From contig CACZSH010000008.1 of NCBI GenBank assembly GCA_902783785.1, positions 1 to 58,832 on the forward strand: a stretch of 58,832 nt of DNA, given 5' to 3'. The notes beneath the pieces are model-generated. The model was not told the DNA's origin and did not search any database. It saw only the letters and a list, made by a program, of their open reading frames with translations. This document shows, piece by piece, positions 9,473-18,127 of the stretch. The translations under genes were made by a program, and so were the position numbers. The DNA comes from an uncultured bacterium (GTDB lineage Bacteria; Cyanobacteriota; Vampirovibrionia; Gastranaerophilales; Gastranaerophilaceae). Positions within the stretch are counted from its first letter, which is position 1. Every line of letters starts with the position of its first letter.

Positions 9473-10833
9473 GAATGCTTATTTATTTCATTAATAATAC
9501 CTTGCTTGATTTCAACTGCATCTGCACCTAAATGTTCTAGCGTTTTCATTGCAACTGAGTCAGGTATCATGGTTATTGCTTGTAATAGGTGGTGAGCTTC
9601 TATTCTTTTTTTATTTTCTTTTTTTGCTGCAGTCCAAGCCAGTTCAAGAATTTTCTTTGCATTATCTGTAAATGTTACTTCACTTTCTGTGTAATCATTT
9701 CCATAACCAACGTAGTTTTCTACCGTTAATCGGACATCTTTTATTGTTATTTCCAGTTCACTCAAAACTTTTGCGGCTATATTTGATGCTTCTCCTAAAA
9801 TTCCTATTAAAAACATTTCAGTTCCAACTACTGTTTTTCCAAGTCTGTGTGCTTCTTGTTTAGCAAGTTTCATTATTGTTAAACCTTCGCTCATAGATTT
9901 TTCAATAGGTTTTAAAATATCTTCTTTTAATTTATTTTCAGATATATTTAATTTTTTGAATATATCATAGGCTATACCTTTTTTTAATTTTAGCATTCCA
10001 AGTATAACGTGTTCTGGGGTTACTTCTGATGAACCTAATTCCTTTGCGATTTGAAGTGCACTATTCATTATTATAAAGGCATTAGGAGTAAACACGATTT
10101 GTTGGCCTTCAAATTCAGATTGTCTCTCAGGTATTTTATTTAGCTCTTCTTCAAATAATTCTGATGTTATACCATTATTTTCCAAAATTTTTGTTAATTC
10201 TGAATTTTTATCTTCTAGTATGGCTGATATTATTTGGTCTGTACCTAAAATTTCAAATTTTGATGAGTGTAATTTATTTACGGCTCTTTCAAATATTTTT
10301 GATGCTGTATCTCCGTCAAAAAGTCTTTCGGCTGTTCTATATTTTTGTTCTTCAACTGTTAATTCATATTTTTCAGGGTGTTCTAATTTTTTTATTTTCT
10401 TTTGTACCAGTCTTTTTAATAAATCTTTCGCTTGTTCTGTATTAAAATTAAACTTGTCAAGAATTCTGCCTATGTATGAATTTTTGTTGTCCAAAGCTGC
10501 AAGAAAAATATGTTCATATAGTACAAATTTATTATTTGATAATGTCGCTAACTCAAGTGCATATTTTAATAAATTTCTTGATGATTCACTGAATTGCGGA
10601 TTTTGTTTTGTGTTTGTTGCTTTTTCAAAACGTAATTTTTCTTCTGTAGCTTTATAAAATTTTTCATAGTCTATGTTATACATTTTAAAAATTTTTAGGG
10701 AAATTCCCCTAGACTCTTTTATTATTGCCAAAAAAATGTGTTCTGGCTGAATTAAAGAATGGTTCATTCTTTTAGCTTCTTTTTGAGCCAGTGTTACTAC
10801 GTTTATTGCTTTTTCTGTATATTTTTCGAACAA
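9466..10833 (-). CDS. Three tandem Clp N-domains, no ATPase module (TTG start)
   Basis: All 455 residues are Clp_N repeats: six half-repeats at about 1-70, 78-145, 175-235, 247-310, 318-375 and 387-452, forming three complete domains. Each half has the pattern A-x-x-A-x-x-x-A, then a PEH/GTE-like turn and a hydrophobic helix (IQPEHIFLAI, VLYEHIFLAA, VTPEHVILGM, VGTEMFLIGI). The third domain (318-455) is the closest to the N-domain of ClpC. There is no Walker A, Walker B, UVR motif or ClpP loop, so it cannot be an unfoldase. It may bind ClpC substrates, phospho-arginine marks or adaptors, or cap ClpC; that is inference. The start is TTG with SD AGAGGG 4 bases before it and a MFEKYTEKA opening like ClpC. 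Co-directional with a lone ClpX zinc finger in the same gene run. Confidence 0.88.
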   Translation of the reverse strand: MFEKYTEKAINVVTLAQKEAKRMNHSLIQPEHIFLAIIKESRGISLKIFKMYNIDYEKFYKATEEKLRFEKATNTKQNPQFSESSRNLLKYALELATLSNNKFVLYEHIFLAALDNKNSYIGRILDKFNFNTEQAKDLLKRLVQKKIKKLEHPEKYELTVEEQKYRTAERLFDGDTASKIFERAVNKLHSSKFEILGTDQIISAILEDKNSELTKILENNGITSELFEEELNKIPERQSEFEGQQIVFTPNAFIIMNSALQIAKELGSSEVTPEHVILGMLKLKKGIAYDIFKKLNISENKLKEDILKPIEKSMSEGLTIMKLAKQEAHRLGKTVVGTEMFLIGILGEASNIAAKVLSELEITIKDVRLTVENYVGYGNDYTESEVTFTDNAKKILELAWTAAKKENKKRIEAHHLLQAITMIPDSVAMKTLEHLGADAVEIKQGIINEINKHSC

Positions 10834-10894
10834 TTTTCCCTCTTTTTAATTTTATTATATTGTAAGTATGTTATGCTATTTTATTGATATAAAA

Positions 10895-11167
10895 TTAATC
10901 TTCTTCATCAAAACTTTCAATATATTCTGATACTCTATCAAATTCTTCATCATCATCAATTGTTTCAAAAGAATATCCGTCTGCTTCTTGTATTAATCGC
11001 ATTAGAACTATTTCGTTATCGTTTTCTTCTTTATCTTTTTCATCTCCAGGTAATAAAAGGGCATATTCTTTATCTTCGAATTGAATAATATCAAATAATT
11101 CAAATTTAATTAAGTTTCCGTTTTCATCTATTGTTTCAACAATACTTTTTTCTTCATCTTTTGACAT
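10895..11167 (-). CDS. DUF1292 (YrzB-type) acidic small protein
   Basis: A 90-residue acidic protein with the DUF1292 pattern: ETIDENGNLIKFELFDIIQF, EYALLLPGD, then IVLMRLIQEADGYSFETIDDDEEFDRV. Function of the family is unknown. In Firmicutes the DUF1292 gene yrzB directly follows yqgF/ruvX, and the same neighbour pair is seen here, 22 bases apart. This supports an old functional link or simple operon conservation. SD GTGAGA lies upstream of the ATG. Confidence 0.8.
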   Translation of the reverse strand: MSKDEEKSIVETIDENGNLIKFELFDIIQFEDKEYALLLPGDEKDKEENDNEIVLMRLIQEADGYSFETIDDDEEFDRVSEYIESFDEED

Positions 11168-11189
11168 TTTATTCTCACTTTCTTTTTTT

Positions 11190-11591
11190 TTATTTATTCA
11201 AATATTGTTCTAGTATAATACAAGCACTTTCCATATCAACAAGTCCTTTTTCTTTTTTAAAATCAATTTTCTTTTCTCTTAAATTTTCTTCTGCATTTTC
11301 ACTTGTTAATCTTTCGTCTTCCATTATAACTTTGTAATCTGATTTTAATTTATTTGCAAATTCTAAGCAATCATCTGCTTGATGGCCTTGTGTTCCATCC
11401 ATGTTTATTGGTAATCCTACTACTATTGTTTTAACATTGTTTTCTTTTGCAATTTTTTGTATTGTATCAAGTGCTTCTTGTTCAGGCTTTCGTGAAATAT
11501 AGGAATGGGGAATGGCTATAACATGTAAATAATCACTTAGTGCTATACCTATTCTTTTTGTTCCTACATCTAAAGCCATTACTTTATTCAT
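11190..11591 (-). CDS. ruvX: Putative Holliday junction resolvase / pre-16S rRNA nuclease RuvX (YqgF)
   Basis: RNase H-fold nuclease of 133 residues. It has ALDVGTKRIGIALSD with the first catalytic Asp, VVGLPINMDGTQG, and EDERLTSENAEENL with the second acidic site. The last conserved Asp lies in VDMESACIILEQYL. In E. coli YqgF matures the 5' end of 16S rRNA; a Holliday-junction resolvase role was proposed earlier. It starts immediately after the HEAT-like gene's stop codon, so the two are probably translationally coupled. Confidence 0.93.
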   Translation of the reverse strand: MNKVMALDVGTKRIGIALSDYLHVIAIPHSYISRKPEQEALDTIQKIAKENNVKTIVVGLPINMDGTQGHQADDCLEFANKLKSDYKVIMEDERLTSENAEENLREKKIDFKKEKGLVDMESACIILEQYLNK

Positions 11592-11592
11592 T

Positions 11593-13245
11593 TTATTCTT
11601 GAATCCATGCTTGTTCTATTTTAGCTATAACTTTTTCTGCTTGTTCTTTAGTTATCGTTATTTCGTCTTCGTAAGCAGTATTTCTTCTAAACAAATTTGC
11701 TGTTTTTTTCGTTTCATCAAGTTTAAATTTTATTGATACATAATATTCGTATATGCTTTTTCTTATTATGTTTTTGAATAGTTCTTGTTTTGCATCTTCG
11801 TCAAAATACAATGAATAGAATAAGTTACCCAAAACTTTTTCGCTTGCGAGATATTTTAGGTACGCTGTATTCATTATTCGTTTTGACCAAACTTTTTCTT
11901 CATCTTTATCTATTAGATTTTTTAGTTCTTTTTCTATTTCCTCATCTAAGTCTATATCATAGTTATTGTTTCTGAAATTACTATTTAACTTTTCTGTGAA
12001 ATCATAAAATTTTACTGAAAAATCTGTATCTATAAACCATTTTTGAGTTTCTTCGCATAGACAAATTGTCTTGATATTATCTTGTGTCAATTTTGTTTTT
12101 GTGTACTTATCTTCAAGTAAATATTCAATAGGTACCGGCTCAGTTGGAATATCATGTAGTAAATTTCTCCAGCATATATATTCATATGACATCAATTCCC
12201 CATGTTTATGAACAGTTTCTTCTGCTTTCATTAATAATGTTTTTAGTACTGTATGATTTATAAATACAGGTAGTTCGTTTCCGTAAAATCTGTCTACGAT
12301 TCTTTCAAATTCTTGTTTTGAAATTTGATTGAATCCAAAACAATCTACGATCCCCCATTTATCACTTACAACTGTAGCTACTATCTGAATAGTTTCATCT
12401 TCTCTTTCTCTTGAAAAAATTAAAGACTGATTGCCATGACCATCCGGATAGCTTGTGTATGATTCATATGGCTTAGATTCTGATAATACGTTTTTGTAAA
12501 AATCAATTGTATTATCTTCTCTTACTCCGGCAAGCTTTAGTGCTGAGATATTTCTCTTTATAGCCGGTAGAAATTCTTCATCTGCAAATTCTTTTGCTTC
12601 TAATAGAGCATGTAATGCTAACTGTGATTTTGATTGACCTAATTCTTCAAGTGCTATTTGTGCAACTCTTGAACTCGGATCGTGTAAAAATACAGGTATT
12701 AAAATATTTGCAAGTGCATCATTTGAATAATCTTCAGCCAATGATTGCACAAGTGTTTTCTTATCGCTATCTTGTAATGAATATAGAAAATCTAAAAAAT
12801 CTATTTGAGCTTCAGGATTCATTATTGCTACATGCAATAATTCTTTTGTGTCTGCATCAATAACGTCATCCGGAGATTCAAAATATTCATCTATATTTTC
12901 ATAATCAATTTTATTTCCTAAATCTTTCAAAAGATTTAATACAACAGTTTTTGAATAATCGGAAACTGTTGGACTTTTTAACGTATTCCATAAAGCATTT
13001 TCTAATTGGTCCATATCGCAAAGTCTCAGTAAAAGGAAACAATGGATATATGCTTTTTGTTCATTTGTTTTTACCAATTCTCTCATTAATGTGTCAAGAA
13101 TTGCTTTTTTATCATCTTGATGATCTAAAATATACAAGATATCGTCAACTTTTGATGCATCCTGAAGTGATTGTAAATTTTTGATTGCAGTTAAAATTTC
13201 TGCCTTGAGTTGAATTTTGTTTAATTGTTCTACATTATTAGGCAT
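11593..13245 (-). CDS. Uncharacterised HEAT-like helical protein
   Basis: I do not recognise this 550-residue protein as a named family. The first half is all-helical with HEAT/armadillo-like pairs (FLHDPSSRVAQIALEELGQSKSQLALHALLEAK). The middle has a mixed region around DKWGIVDCFGFNQISKQEFERIV. The C-terminus is charged and helical. No signal peptide or membrane span is seen, so it is probably cytosolic. Its ATG overlaps the stop of the ClpX-type zinc-finger gene (TAATG) and follows a strong GGAGGGG Shine-Dalgarno. Tight coupling to that gene and to ruvX suggests joint expression. HEAT proteins are usually scaffolds or adaptors; nothing more specific can be said. Confidence 0.7.
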   Translation of the reverse strand: MPNNVEQLNKIQLKAEILTAIKNLQSLQDASKVDDILYILDHQDDKKAILDTLMRELVKTNEQKAYIHCFLLLRLCDMDQLENALWNTLKSPTVSDYSKTVVLNLLKDLGNKIDYENIDEYFESPDDVIDADTKELLHVAIMNPEAQIDFLDFLYSLQDSDKKTLVQSLAEDYSNDALANILIPVFLHDPSSRVAQIALEELGQSKSQLALHALLEAKEFADEEFLPAIKRNISALKLAGVREDNTIDFYKNVLSESKPYESYTSYPDGHGNQSLIFSREREDETIQIVATVVSDKWGIVDCFGFNQISKQEFERIVDRFYGNELPVFINHTVLKTLLMKAEETVHKHGELMSYEYICWRNLLHDIPTEPVPIEYLLEDKYTKTKLTQDNIKTICLCEETQKWFIDTDFSVKFYDFTEKLNSNFRNNNYDIDLDEEIEKELKNLIDKDEEKVWSKRIMNTAYLKYLASEKVLGNLFYSLYFDEDAKQELFKNIIRKSIYEYYVSIKFKLDETKKTANLFRRNTAYEDEITITKEQAEKVIAKIEQAWIQE

Positions 13246-13523
13246 TAGTTGTTACCCCTCCACATTGCATCAAGAAGTCTTTGTGCTTCTGGTGATAAAT
13301 TTCTGTCGTTCATTATTAAATATTGTACTGCTATCATCACACAATCTGAACAAATATTTACGCCCGGACCTTTTACCATTTTTAATACTTGTGTATTTGG
13401 TCTTCCGCAAAAACTACAGTAAGTAAGCTCAGGTGCTTTTATTTCTTCTTCCTTGTGTGAAGTTTCATCTTTTATTTTTTTTGTATTTCGTTTTCCAAGT
13501 TTTACTACTTTTTCTTCTGACAT
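13245..13523 (-). CDS. Stand-alone ClpX-type C4 zinc-binding domain protein
   Basis: This 92-residue protein has a basic/acidic N-tail, then a ClpX-type C4 zinc finger: Cys36, Cys39, Cys58 and Cys61 in TYCSFCGRPN and GVNICSDCV. The AAA+ module of ClpX is absent and the next gene is in another frame with unrelated sequence, so this is not a frameshifted clpX. In ClpX this domain dimerises and binds substrates and the SspB tail. Alone it may recruit or compete for such partners (inference). SD AAAGGA precedes the ATG; a TATAAT lies at 13549-13544. It is the first gene of a minus-strand run that also contains three Clp N-domains. Confidence 0.85.
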   Translation of the reverse strand: MSEEKVVKLGKRNTKKIKDETSHKEEEIKAPELTYCSFCGRPNTQVLKMVKGPGVNICSDCVMIAVQYLIMNDRNLSPEAQRLLDAMWRGNN

Positions 13524-13649
13524 TTATTATTTCCTTTATTGTTATTATAATTGTATATTAAACTTTAAATTATTGCCAAATTTTTTAATTTAATTTAAAA
13601 TTAACTTAACATGGTTTGAATATTTAAATTTGTGTGAGGAATTTGTGTA

Positions 13650-14279
13650 ATGAAAAAATTTTTATTTATAATTTCAATTTTGTGTATTTCGTTGTTTTCT
13701 ACTGCTTGTGTTAATAATTTAGCGGTGCAAGAACTAAATAATAAAGCAAAAGTTTTTATGGATAAAGGTGATTATGAAAATGCAATAAGTAGATTGCAAG
13801 CAAGTGTTGATTTAGATGATTCTATCTTCGAAACACAGTATAATTTGGGTGTGGCTTATACGTATGCTGACAAGTATAATGAAGCTATTGAAACTTTTAA
13901 TAAAGCAATTACTTTAAAACCTAATATGGCTGAAACATTTTATTCTTTAGGAATAGCACAAGAAAATTTTGCAATCGATATTGTAAAGGGGCTGATAAAA
14001 GCCGATGGAAAGCCTTTTACAGCTGAAGAAATTGCTGAAGCTTCTGCTGAAGATAAACCTGTTTTATCTGATGAAGATATTGAGAAGATTAAGCTTTTGT
14101 ATAATAATGCAATTCAATCTTATGAAACATATCTTCAAAAAGCAGGAACTCCTAAAGACAAGGATAATGTTGAAGCTAAAATTTCTAATATTAAGGTAGA
14201 ACTGGAAAAAATTGAAAATCCTAATTTATCTGAAAGTGGTGATTCCAGCTCTTATAATCAAACTATTACTGTTGAATAA
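13650..14279 (+). CDS. TPR-containing lipoprotein
   Basis: The 209-residue product opens with a basic-hydrophobic signal ending LFSTAC, so Cys20 is the probable lipidation site. TPR units follow (YENAISRLQASVDLDDSIFETQYNLGVAYTYADKYNEAIETFNKAITLKP, quoted here only as its ends YENAI and TLKP). The C-terminus is acidic and Ser-rich. SD GTGAGG lies upstream of the ATG. It is followed after 6 bases by lgt, the enzyme that would lipidate it. Likely an envelope scaffold; partner unknown. Confidence 0.8.
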   Translation: MKKFLFIISILCISLFSTACVNNLAVQELNNKAKVFMDKGDYENAISRLQASVDLDDSIFETQYNLGVAYTYADKYNEAIETFNKAITLKPNMAETFYSLGIAQENFAIDIVKGLIKADGKPFTAEEIAEASAEDKPVLSDEDIEKIKLLYNNAIQSYETYLQKAGTPKDKDNVEAKISNIKVELEKIENPNLSESGDSSSYNQTITVE

Positions 14280-14285
14280 GTTTTT

Positions 14286-15077
14286 ATGTTTACATCTCCC
14301 GGTGAAATCTGTTTTTCTGTATTTGGGCTTGATATATACTATTACGGTATTATCATGGGGGTTGCTGTTTTGGTAGGGTCAATGTTTTCAAACTATATAA
14401 GAAAACATGATGGTTATGATATATCAGAAAAAGATTTTTATGATATAGTTTTAGTTTCTTTAATTTTTGGGTTTCTTGGTGCAAGAATATACTACTGCTT
14501 GTTTAATTTTCAGTACTACGCCTCTCATTTGAACGATATTTTTAATTTTAGAGAAGGTGGTCTTTCCCTTCATGGCGGAATAATTTTTGCTGTTATTTTT
14601 GCTAGTGTTTTTGCTTATATAAAAAAACTACCTATTCTTAAGCTTTGTGATATTTTTGCGTTTGGTTTGATTCTCGCTCAAGCAATTGGAAGATGGGGTA
14701 ATTTTTTTAATTCTGAAGCTTTTGGAAGACCTACAAACTTGTTTTGTAAATTATTTATACCAATTTCTAATAGACCATTTGAGTATATTGATTATCAATA
14801 TTTTCATCCTGCTTTTTTGTATGAGTCGATATTGGATTTACTGATATTTTTTGTTTTGTTTTTTGTTATTCGTAAAATTGCAAAAAAATATCATGGTTTT
14901 ATTTTTACTTCTTATTTATTTTTGTACTCAATAGCAAGAATTTTAGTTGAATCTGTTAGAATAGATAGTATTTTTTTTATTATGAATATTCCTCTACCTA
15001 TATTTGTTTCTGTTTTGTTTATTTTTATATCTTTTATTATGTTTATTATCTTGTATAAGAAATATTTTAAAAGCTAG
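14286..15077 (+). CDS. lgt: Prolipoprotein diacylglyceryl transferase
   Basis: Inner-membrane enzyme that moves diacylglycerol from phosphatidylglycerol onto the lipobox Cys. The Lgt signature motifs are present: YYGIIMG near the N-terminus, FREGGLSLHGG with His96, and GRWGNFFNSEAFG with Arg136, Asn139 and Glu143. The C-terminal part has the RILVESVR segment. About seven membrane spans are visible in 263 residues, the normal family length. It directly follows the TPR lipoprotein gene. It converges with the minus-strand genes ending at 15109. Confidence 0.95.
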   Translation: MFTSPGEICFSVFGLDIYYYGIIMGVAVLVGSMFSNYIRKHDGYDISEKDFYDIVLVSLIFGFLGARIYYCLFNFQYYASHLNDIFNFREGGLSLHGGIIFAVIFASVFAYIKKLPILKLCDIFAFGLILAQAIGRWGNFFNSEAFGRPTNLFCKLFIPISNRPFEYIDYQYFHPAFLYESILDLLIFFVLFFVIRKIAKKYHGFIFTSYLFLYSIARILVESVRIDSIFFIMNIPLPIFVSVLFIFISFIMFIILYKKYFKS

Positions 15078-15108
15078 ATAAGTTTTATTTAATGTGTTGA
15101 AATTTACC

Positions 15109-15531
15109 TTATAATTTTACATTTCTTTTTGGTATTATTTCACATTTTCCATAGCCTTTATATTTTGCTATATATGAGCGATTTGCATTAAGTACTTCTT
15201 CTCTGTCTATTGTTATTTCATTCGTTATTCTGTCAATTTTGTACAGTACATCTGTATAACCAAAAGAATATTTATATTTTATTTTGAATAACAAATATTC
15301 GTAGTTATAATCAACTACATTATCTACTTTTTTTACTTTTCCAAAGTGAACATATGATATAGTATTTTTATTATCATCATATTTTACGTGAATGTGTAAA
15401 TTATGTGCTACAACATCAGGTTTTTTGAGATTATATTCGTCAAATTTACACTGCAAATCAACAGCTTTTGCTGTATTATTGATTAATAAAAATAAGATGA
15501 GAGAAAATAAAAGTTTTAAAATATTTTTCAT
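15109..15531 (-). CDS. Secreted orphan protein
   Basis: A 140-residue product with a Sec signal peptide (hydrophobic FSLILFLLI, cleavage probably after NTAKA) and a strand-rich, Lys/Tyr-rich mature part with two cysteines (CKF near its start, CEI near its end), which could form a disulfide. No family recognised. It starts 1 base after the stop of the sensor kinase gene, so it is probably co-transcribed with it and may be periplasmic. Whether it feeds the kinase's extracytoplasmic domain is only a guess. Confidence 0.6.
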   Translation of the reverse strand: MKNILKLLFSLILFLLINNTAKAVDLQCKFDEYNLKKPDVVAHNLHIHVKYDDNKNTISYVHFGKVKKVDNVVDYNYEYLLFKIKYKYSFGYTDVLYKIDRITNEITIDREEVLNANRSYIAKYKGYGKCEIIPKRNVKL

Positions 15532-15532
15532 C

Positions 15533-17371
15533 TTATACTAAATCTTCTTCTTGATTTTTTTCAGGCATTTCATCGTTGTTTTCTTCTTGTGGTTTTGGAT
15601 TTATCGGTAATCTAAAACCAAAAGTAGAGCCTTCACCTTCTTTTGAATGAACAAAAACTTCTCCGCCATGATGTTTTTCTACTGAAATTTTTACCAAATG
15701 CAAACCTAAGCCTGTACCTTTTATAGAATGAGTTGCATTTTCAATTCTGAAAAATCTATCGAATATTTTCTTTTGATATTCTTCAGGTATACCAGGACCT
15801 TGGTCTTCTACCGAAACTTCAACAAAATCTCCGGTTCTAGCTCTTTCTGCTCTGATTTTTATTCTTGAACCGTCTGGAGAATATTTTATTGCATTTGATA
15901 AGATATTATTTATTACTCTGCTTATACTTTCATGATTTAAAGGTACTTCAGGTAAATCAGGTTCTTTCATTACTGATAAAGTAATCTTGTGTTCATGTGC
16001 CAAAATATCTAATTGGCTTACACATTCTTCGATTATATTAACGACATTTTCTTTTTTCTTTTCAAGTTTTATTTGTTGGCTTTGGTATCTTGAGAAATCA
16101 AGTATATCATTTACCATTCGGTTTAATCTTATTATTTCTTGATTCATTACACCGATAAATTCTTTTTGAGTATTAAAATCAAAATCGTTTCCGTAGTTAT
16201 AAAGTGTATCTATATAGCTTCTTAAAACAGTAACAGGTGTTCTTAATTCGTGTGAAACATTCGATATAAAGTGATTTCTTAAGTTGTCCATTTCTATTTC
16301 TTTTGTTACGTCAATAAGAATTATTATGTAACCGACATAATCTTTATTTCTCGAAAACATCGGTGATATTACAGATTTTATAATACGTTTATCAACTTCT
16401 ATATTAAATCCTAATGGTCTTTTTTCTATTATTTCAAGAGGAGTATCTTTAAATTGTTCAATCTTTTCTTTAAAGCACATTTCTCCGTTTGTATCGCAAT
16501 ATTGTTGAATTTTTGTTCCTAAAATTTCACTTTGTTCTGCTTCAAGTAATTTTCGGGCATGGTCATTTATAAGCACAATATTATCAAAATTATCGCAAAC
16601 TACAACACCGTTTGCAATTCCCATCAAAACAGCTTCTAATTTGTTTTTTTCAAGAGTTAGTTGTTCAATATTTTGTTCTTCATATTGGTGCAATTTATTT
16701 GACATATCATTGAATGATTCAAATAATTCTTGAACTTCACTACTTGCATCGCTGTCTTCAAGTTTGTATCCAAATTCTCCTGAAGTTATCTTTTTTACAC
16801 CGGTTAATATATGTCTTAATTCTTTTGAAATAAGCAAAGTATTAATAATAATGATAACCGCAAATGCTATCCACGTTATAATAAATACAACAAGCAAAGA
16901 AGCTCTTGTTGTACCTGAAATTTTATCTATTATGTTTCCTGATAATCCAATAGTTACAGAACCAACAACTTGGCTGCCGGAAATTGTCTTATTTACCATT
17001 GGAGAACTTACAGCGATAATTGAGCCTTCAAATTCTTTAGGAAAATCATTTTTACTTGAATAAATTATTTTTGATTTATTATCTTTAAATTCTATAAAAG
17101 CAATATCATCATTACTTTTTAGAATTGATACGGAATGAGTTCTAAGTGTATCATATTTATTTGTTTCAGGAATATCTTTTGTAACTTCAACGCTTTCAAT
17201 AGCAAGGGTTTTAGCAATTATTTGCCCGAAACTTTTATAAGCAAGATTCATATTTTTTTGTATGGCATTAATTGATAGTATTGCTATCAATATAATGATT
17301 AATGTACATGCCAAAAATCCATACAGAATCAGGCGATTTTGTGAACTCATCGACGATTTCTTCATTCCCAT
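15533..17371 (-). CDS. Membrane sensor histidine kinase, WalK/PhoR-like
   Basis: Architecture in 612 residues: TM1 about 13-35, extracytoplasmic domain 36-157, TM2 158-181, HAMP 181-235, PAS 242-355, HisKA with His374 in FISNVSHELRTP, and HATPase_c with NNILSNAIKYSP, EDQGPGIPEEY and GTGLGLHLVK. It ends in an acidic tail. All catalytic motifs are intact. The PAS-HAMP layout is that of WalK/PhoR kinases that sense envelope or phosphate state, but the input is unknown and no response regulator gene is adjacent. I start it at 17371 (MGMKK) because a strong promoter places the transcript start at that codon. The FlhA-domain gene is divergent from it. Confidence 0.9.
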   Translation of the reverse strand: MGMKKSSMSSQNRLILYGFLACTLIIILIAILSINAIQKNMNLAYKSFGQIIAKTLAIESVEVTKDIPETNKYDTLRTHSVSILKSNDDIAFIEFKDNKSKIIYSSKNDFPKEFEGSIIAVSSPMVNKTISGSQVVGSVTIGLSGNIIDKISGTTRASLLVVFIITWIAFAVIIIINTLLISKELRHILTGVKKITSGEFGYKLEDSDASSEVQELFESFNDMSNKLHQYEEQNIEQLTLEKNKLEAVLMGIANGVVVCDNFDNIVLINDHARKLLEAEQSEILGTKIQQYCDTNGEMCFKEKIEQFKDTPLEIIEKRPLGFNIEVDKRIIKSVISPMFSRNKDYVGYIIILIDVTKEIEMDNLRNHFISNVSHELRTPVTVLRSYIDTLYNYGNDFDFNTQKEFIGVMNQEIIRLNRMVNDILDFSRYQSQQIKLEKKKENVVNIIEECVSQLDILAHEHKITLSVMKEPDLPEVPLNHESISRVINNILSNAIKYSPDGSRIKIRAERARTGDFVEVSVEDQGPGIPEEYQKKIFDRFFRIENATHSIKGTGLGLHLVKISVEKHHGGEVFVHSKEGEGSTFGFRLPINPKPQEENNDEMPEKNQEEDLV

Positions 17372-17406
17372 ACGAAAATTATAGCATGATACATTTTTTA
17401 TAGCAA
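17369..17406 (-). promoter_or_regulatory. Strong sigma-70-type promoter giving a leaderless kinase mRNA
   Basis: On the minus strand: TTGCTA at 17406-17401, a 17-base spacer, then TATAAT at 17383-17378 with an extended TGC just before it. The ATG at 17371 begins exactly 6 bases after the -10 box, where transcription should start. No Shine-Dalgarno sequence fits. Confidence 0.75.
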
Positions 17407-17446
17407 ATAGCTTTTTATCGTTTATTTTCGCTATTTTCTCTACTTT

Positions 17447-17483
17447 TTGACTTTTCTGGATTTACTATTATTAATAAAGTATG
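17447..17483 (+). promoter_or_regulatory. Candidate promoter, leaderless start of the FlhA-domain gene
   Basis: TTGACT at 17447-17452, a 16-base spacer, TATTAA at 17469-17474, then 6 bases and the ATG at 17481. No Shine-Dalgarno precedes the ATG. It is divergent from the kinase promoter and shares its 109-base intergenic region. Confidence 0.55.
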
Positions 17484-18119
17484 ATAGGAAAGTTGAAAAC
17501 ATTATTAAATATTAAAAAACCTAAGCAAGTACAAAAAACTTTGGATGAAAAAATTACTGATTTATTTGAGTCGTTGCAAGTTGATGCATTAGCAGTCTCT
17601 TTTGGTGATGATATTTTACCTTTTGCACAAAATATTGTTAATTGTATTGGTAAATTCCGTGTTGCTATGAAAGAAAAATCAGGATTTATAATTCCTCCTG
17701 TTAGGGTTATAAATGATAAAGATTGTCAAGAAAATGAAATACAAATTTTAGTAAGAGGTCATGTTGTATTCCAAGATTTTGCATTACCAACAAAGGATTA
17801 TGTATTGGAAACAATTTTAAATAATCTTGCAAAAATTTCTACTAAAAATATTTCCGATATTTTTACGAACGAAATGACCGAAAAGTACATTGATTTGGTA
17901 CAAAAAAATAATTCTTGGCTTATTTGGAATGTCATGAGAATTGTTCCTGTAACAGGCATAAAGCTAATTCTAGTTGATATTTTAAAAGCAGGTAAATCTA
18001 TTAAGGATATAGTTTTTGTTTTTGAAAAAATATGTGAATATGCATCAGAAAATAAGGATTTTATGTCGACAAAAGATCCTTCCAAAATTGCTGAATGCAT
18101 AAAAAAAGATTTAGTTTAA
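17481..18119 (+). CDS. Orphan soluble FlhA/SctV C-terminal (cytoplasmic) domain protein
   Basis: Residues 34-105 follow the FlhA cytoplasmic domain closely: L-A-V-S-F-G-D-D, then an R-x-A-x-K-x-x-G-F segment, IPPVRV at 71-76, an N-E-I-Q-I-L-V-R-G stretch, and VVFQDFALP. Residues 120-190 match the end of that domain (DIFTNEMTEKYIDLV ... IVPVTGIKLILVDILKAGKSIKDI ... FEKICEYA). The eight membrane spans of FlhA are missing, and so is the middle subdomain that normally carries PAFGLPA and the VVDPSTV segment. The 212-residue protein is therefore a soluble, shortened FlhA_C. In flagella this domain forms the nonameric ring that docks export chaperones. No other export gene is adjacent; FlhB and a FliA-like sigma factor lie 31 kb away. 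Native function here is unknown. Assignment is by pattern, without a profile search. Confidence 0.72.
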   Translation: MIGKLKTLLNIKKPKQVQKTLDEKITDLFESLQVDALAVSFGDDILPFAQNIVNCIGKFRVAMKEKSGFIIPPVRVINDKDCQENEIQILVRGHVVFQDFALPTKDYVLETILNNLAKISTKNISDIFTNEMTEKYIDLVQKNNSWLIWNVMRIVPVTGIKLILVDILKAGKSIKDIVFVFEKICEYASENKDFMSTKDPSKIAECIKKDLV

Positions 18120-18127
18120 TAAAATCT

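Noticed and set aside
13245-13523. clpX broken by a frameshift
   Set aside because: The following gene is HEAT-like and overlaps by TAATG; no AAA+ sequence occurs in any frame after the zinc finger.
17405-17436. AAATAGC/GCTATTT dyad in the kinase/FlhA-domain intergenic region as an operator
   Set aside because: Seven-base AT-rich arms 18 bases apart are expected by chance in this composition, and no second copy was found.
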